64,000 nucleotides of DNA, from positions 27,254,728 through 27,318,727 of the forward strand of contig OU744449.1 of NCBI GenBank assembly GCA_916610825.1, written 5' to 3'. Source of the DNA: Haliclystus octoradiatus. Taxonomy: Eukaryota > Cnidaria > Staurozoa > Stauromedusae > Haliclystidae. Every line of letters starts with the position of its first letter. Positions within the stretch are counted from its first letter, which is position 1. Under the pieces are notes generated by a model. It did no database searches and was not told the origin of the DNA. It worked only from the letters and a program-made list of their open reading frames with translations. A program made the translations under genes and the position numbers. Below are positions 63,101 to 64,000 of this stretch, one piece after another.

Positions 63101-63959
63101 TAAGTGAGTAATTGAGACGGCATTGCCCTAAGGAATGCATGCGTAGGCCTACTACTCTTCTAGTTCTAGAGGAATGGCTCTTTTTGCCAAGGTCTGAGAA
63201 CCTTTCATGAACAATTCATGACCTTCACACAAGTGAAGAAGATTAATTAAAGTCGTCAAGAGAGAGCCTATCAAATGAAGCAAATGTAGCATACATACCG
63301 ATCTTGAAACATTGAAATCTTACTCAAAACATTCTGCAAACTTACTGAATAGGGTAGGATACTGGACCCAGGGCACAACTCAGTATATTTTAAATTTTAA
63401 GATGCCTCTCATTAGCTTCACAATGGAATGAGCAGAATCTACTGATGAATTTTACTACCATTTCATTACCCAATACCTAATGAATGGCTGACTGGTTTGC
63501 GTTAGTAGGAGTCAGAAACTTTCTTGTATTTCGTCAGTCATAACCATTTTGACAAATAAACACACATCCAATAGGTCTACCATTCCAGTATGTTTTCAGT
63601 AACAATTTAGTGGACCATATCCAAGATTCATAAAATCTGTGCACAGAATTTTGTCATTGTCACAAATAGTCACAAACCTGTTTCTTGTTCGATGTAATTT
63701 CTTAAATCGCCAATAGTTGCACTTGGTTTGAATGAAGCATTAAATGATTTTTTGTTCCATATAAGTTTAAAATTAATATCATCTTCCTCAACTGTGTCTG
63801 CAATTATTTCGGCTTCTTTTTCGGCAATGATTGATTCCGAATCAACTTCTTTAGAAATTGATTCTGAATCAATTTCTTTAGAATTTGATTCCATTTCTTC
63901 GTCAGATCCTACCATTGCTTCATCAGACAAAAGAAATTCTTTCCCATTTTTGTCATCGC
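57185..63959 (-). CDS. UBFD1: UBFD1 (ubiquitin-like domain protein), 3' eight exons, 5' end outside window
   Basis: Exons 63678-63959, 62606-62641, 61612-61755, 60704-60738, 59753-59818, 58737-58842, 57921-58003 and 57185-57286 give about 284 residues. An acceptor (CTAG before 63959) shows that at least one upstream exon is beyond the window. The first exon has an acidic Ser/Glu stretch and then the ubiquitin-like domain (INFKLIWNKKSFNASF), which continues through VKMQKLMLKG and SKVMVIGST. The C-terminal domain has LPNVPLKGMYNKAYGKVRLT, KNVVSEPISGMEEYHI, a QLGPTEAS-type stretch and ends ILGKW. Human UBFD1 extends slightly past that tryptophan; here a TAG follows directly. UBFD1 is reported to be a polyubiquitin-binding protein; its function is poorly known. 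Confidence 0.93.
57331..57425. mobile_element. Partial TTAA-type MITE end
   Basis: AAAGGAGCAAAATTGGTCG followed by the AATTAAGCTTAGCGTAAAT-like block shared with 1633-1830 and 40332-40531; the other end was not found. UBFD1 intron. Confidence 0.45.
58520..58650. repeat. GTTCATGAAC / AACTGTTCATAAACTG repeats
   Basis: Several direct and inverted units of the GTTCATGAAC family, including a tandem pair of AGAACTGTTCATAAACTG. UBFD1 intron. Confidence 0.55.
58982..59150. mobile_element. Degenerate second-family pogo-like MITE
   Basis: AATGTGTTACCCGAATAAGT at the left and ATCTAAGCGAGTTAGACAGT at the right match the ends of 9895-10082. Confidence 0.5.
59905..60028. mobile_element. hAT-like MITE fragment
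   Basis: AGAAGAAAATTGAGAAG and TTTTGCCGGACCTTG blocks as in 16690-16860; the left end is eroded. UBFD1 intron. Confidence 0.45.
61778..61957 (+). mobile_element. pogo-type MITE copy
   Basis: Close to consensus, forward; begins ACAGTGAAACCTGTATATAA and ends TTTGACTGTA. It lies about 20 bp upstream of the UBFD1 exon at 61612-61755 in transcript terms, again near an acceptor. Confidence 0.8.
62095..62274 (-). mobile_element. pogo-type MITE copy
   Basis: Reverse copy, moderately diverged, only about 140 bp from the previous copy and in inverted orientation to it. Confidence 0.75.
63105..63195. mobile_element. SINE tail fragment
   Basis: About 90 bp matching the body end of the SINE at 41682-42022 (the CTAGTTCTAGAGGAATGGCT-like block). 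No tRNA head. UBFD1 intron. Confidence 0.45.
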
Positions 63960-64000
63960 CTAGGTAACAATAAAAATAGATTAATTCGATTGAATTATTA

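Overview
The window is nuclear DNA of an invertebrate animal. Genes are split by many short exons with GT..AG introns, the base composition is AT-rich, and the introns are full of transposon debris. Six protein-coding genes could be assembled exon by exon from splice sites, reading frame and family resemblance; every exon junction keeps frame. The gene set (a ciliary axoneme ruler protein, a glycosaminoglycan-initiating xylosyltransferase, a WW-binding protein) fits a ciliated metazoan with proteoglycans. The species cannot be named from the sequence; a marine invertebrate is a guess.

Layout: WBP2-like gene (minus, 1514-11821, 10 exons, 246 aa); peptide O-xylosyltransferase (minus, 13157-23324, 9 exons, 807 aa); LUC7-like splicing factor (plus, 23827-31961, 10 exons, 321 aa), head-to-head with the xylosyltransferase across about 500 bp; CCDC40 (plus, 32489-49981, 17 exons, 1004 to 1178 aa depending on the acceptor used); TVP23 (plus, 51053-55286, 6 exons, 205 aa); UBFD1 (minus, 57185-63959, 5' end outside the window). 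The genes have unrelated housekeeping or ciliary roles and no shared pathway is evident.

Mobile DNA: a young Ty3/gypsy-like LTR element with apparently identical 186-bp LTRs and a 5-bp target duplication, lacking reverse transcriptase, sits in a WBP2 intron. A Penelope-like endonuclease fragment arranged as a 645-bp inverted repeat, with a hammerhead-ribozyme-like motif in each arm and long (AAT)n tracts on both sides, fills xylosyltransferase intron 3. A miniature palindrome made of the same ribozyme ends lies in a LUC7L intron, and two further hammerhead-like motifs lie elsewhere. There are also about 16 copies of one pogo/Tigger-type MITE, foldback elements with 9-bp target duplications, TTAA-flanked MITEs, hAT-like MITEs, two tRNA-derived SINE types and arrays of the palindrome GTTCATGAAC.

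The most unusual gene-level feature is in CCDC40: an intron-exon junction is tandemly repeated seven times in an 87-bp (29-codon) unit, giving seven potential 3' splice sites that all keep frame.
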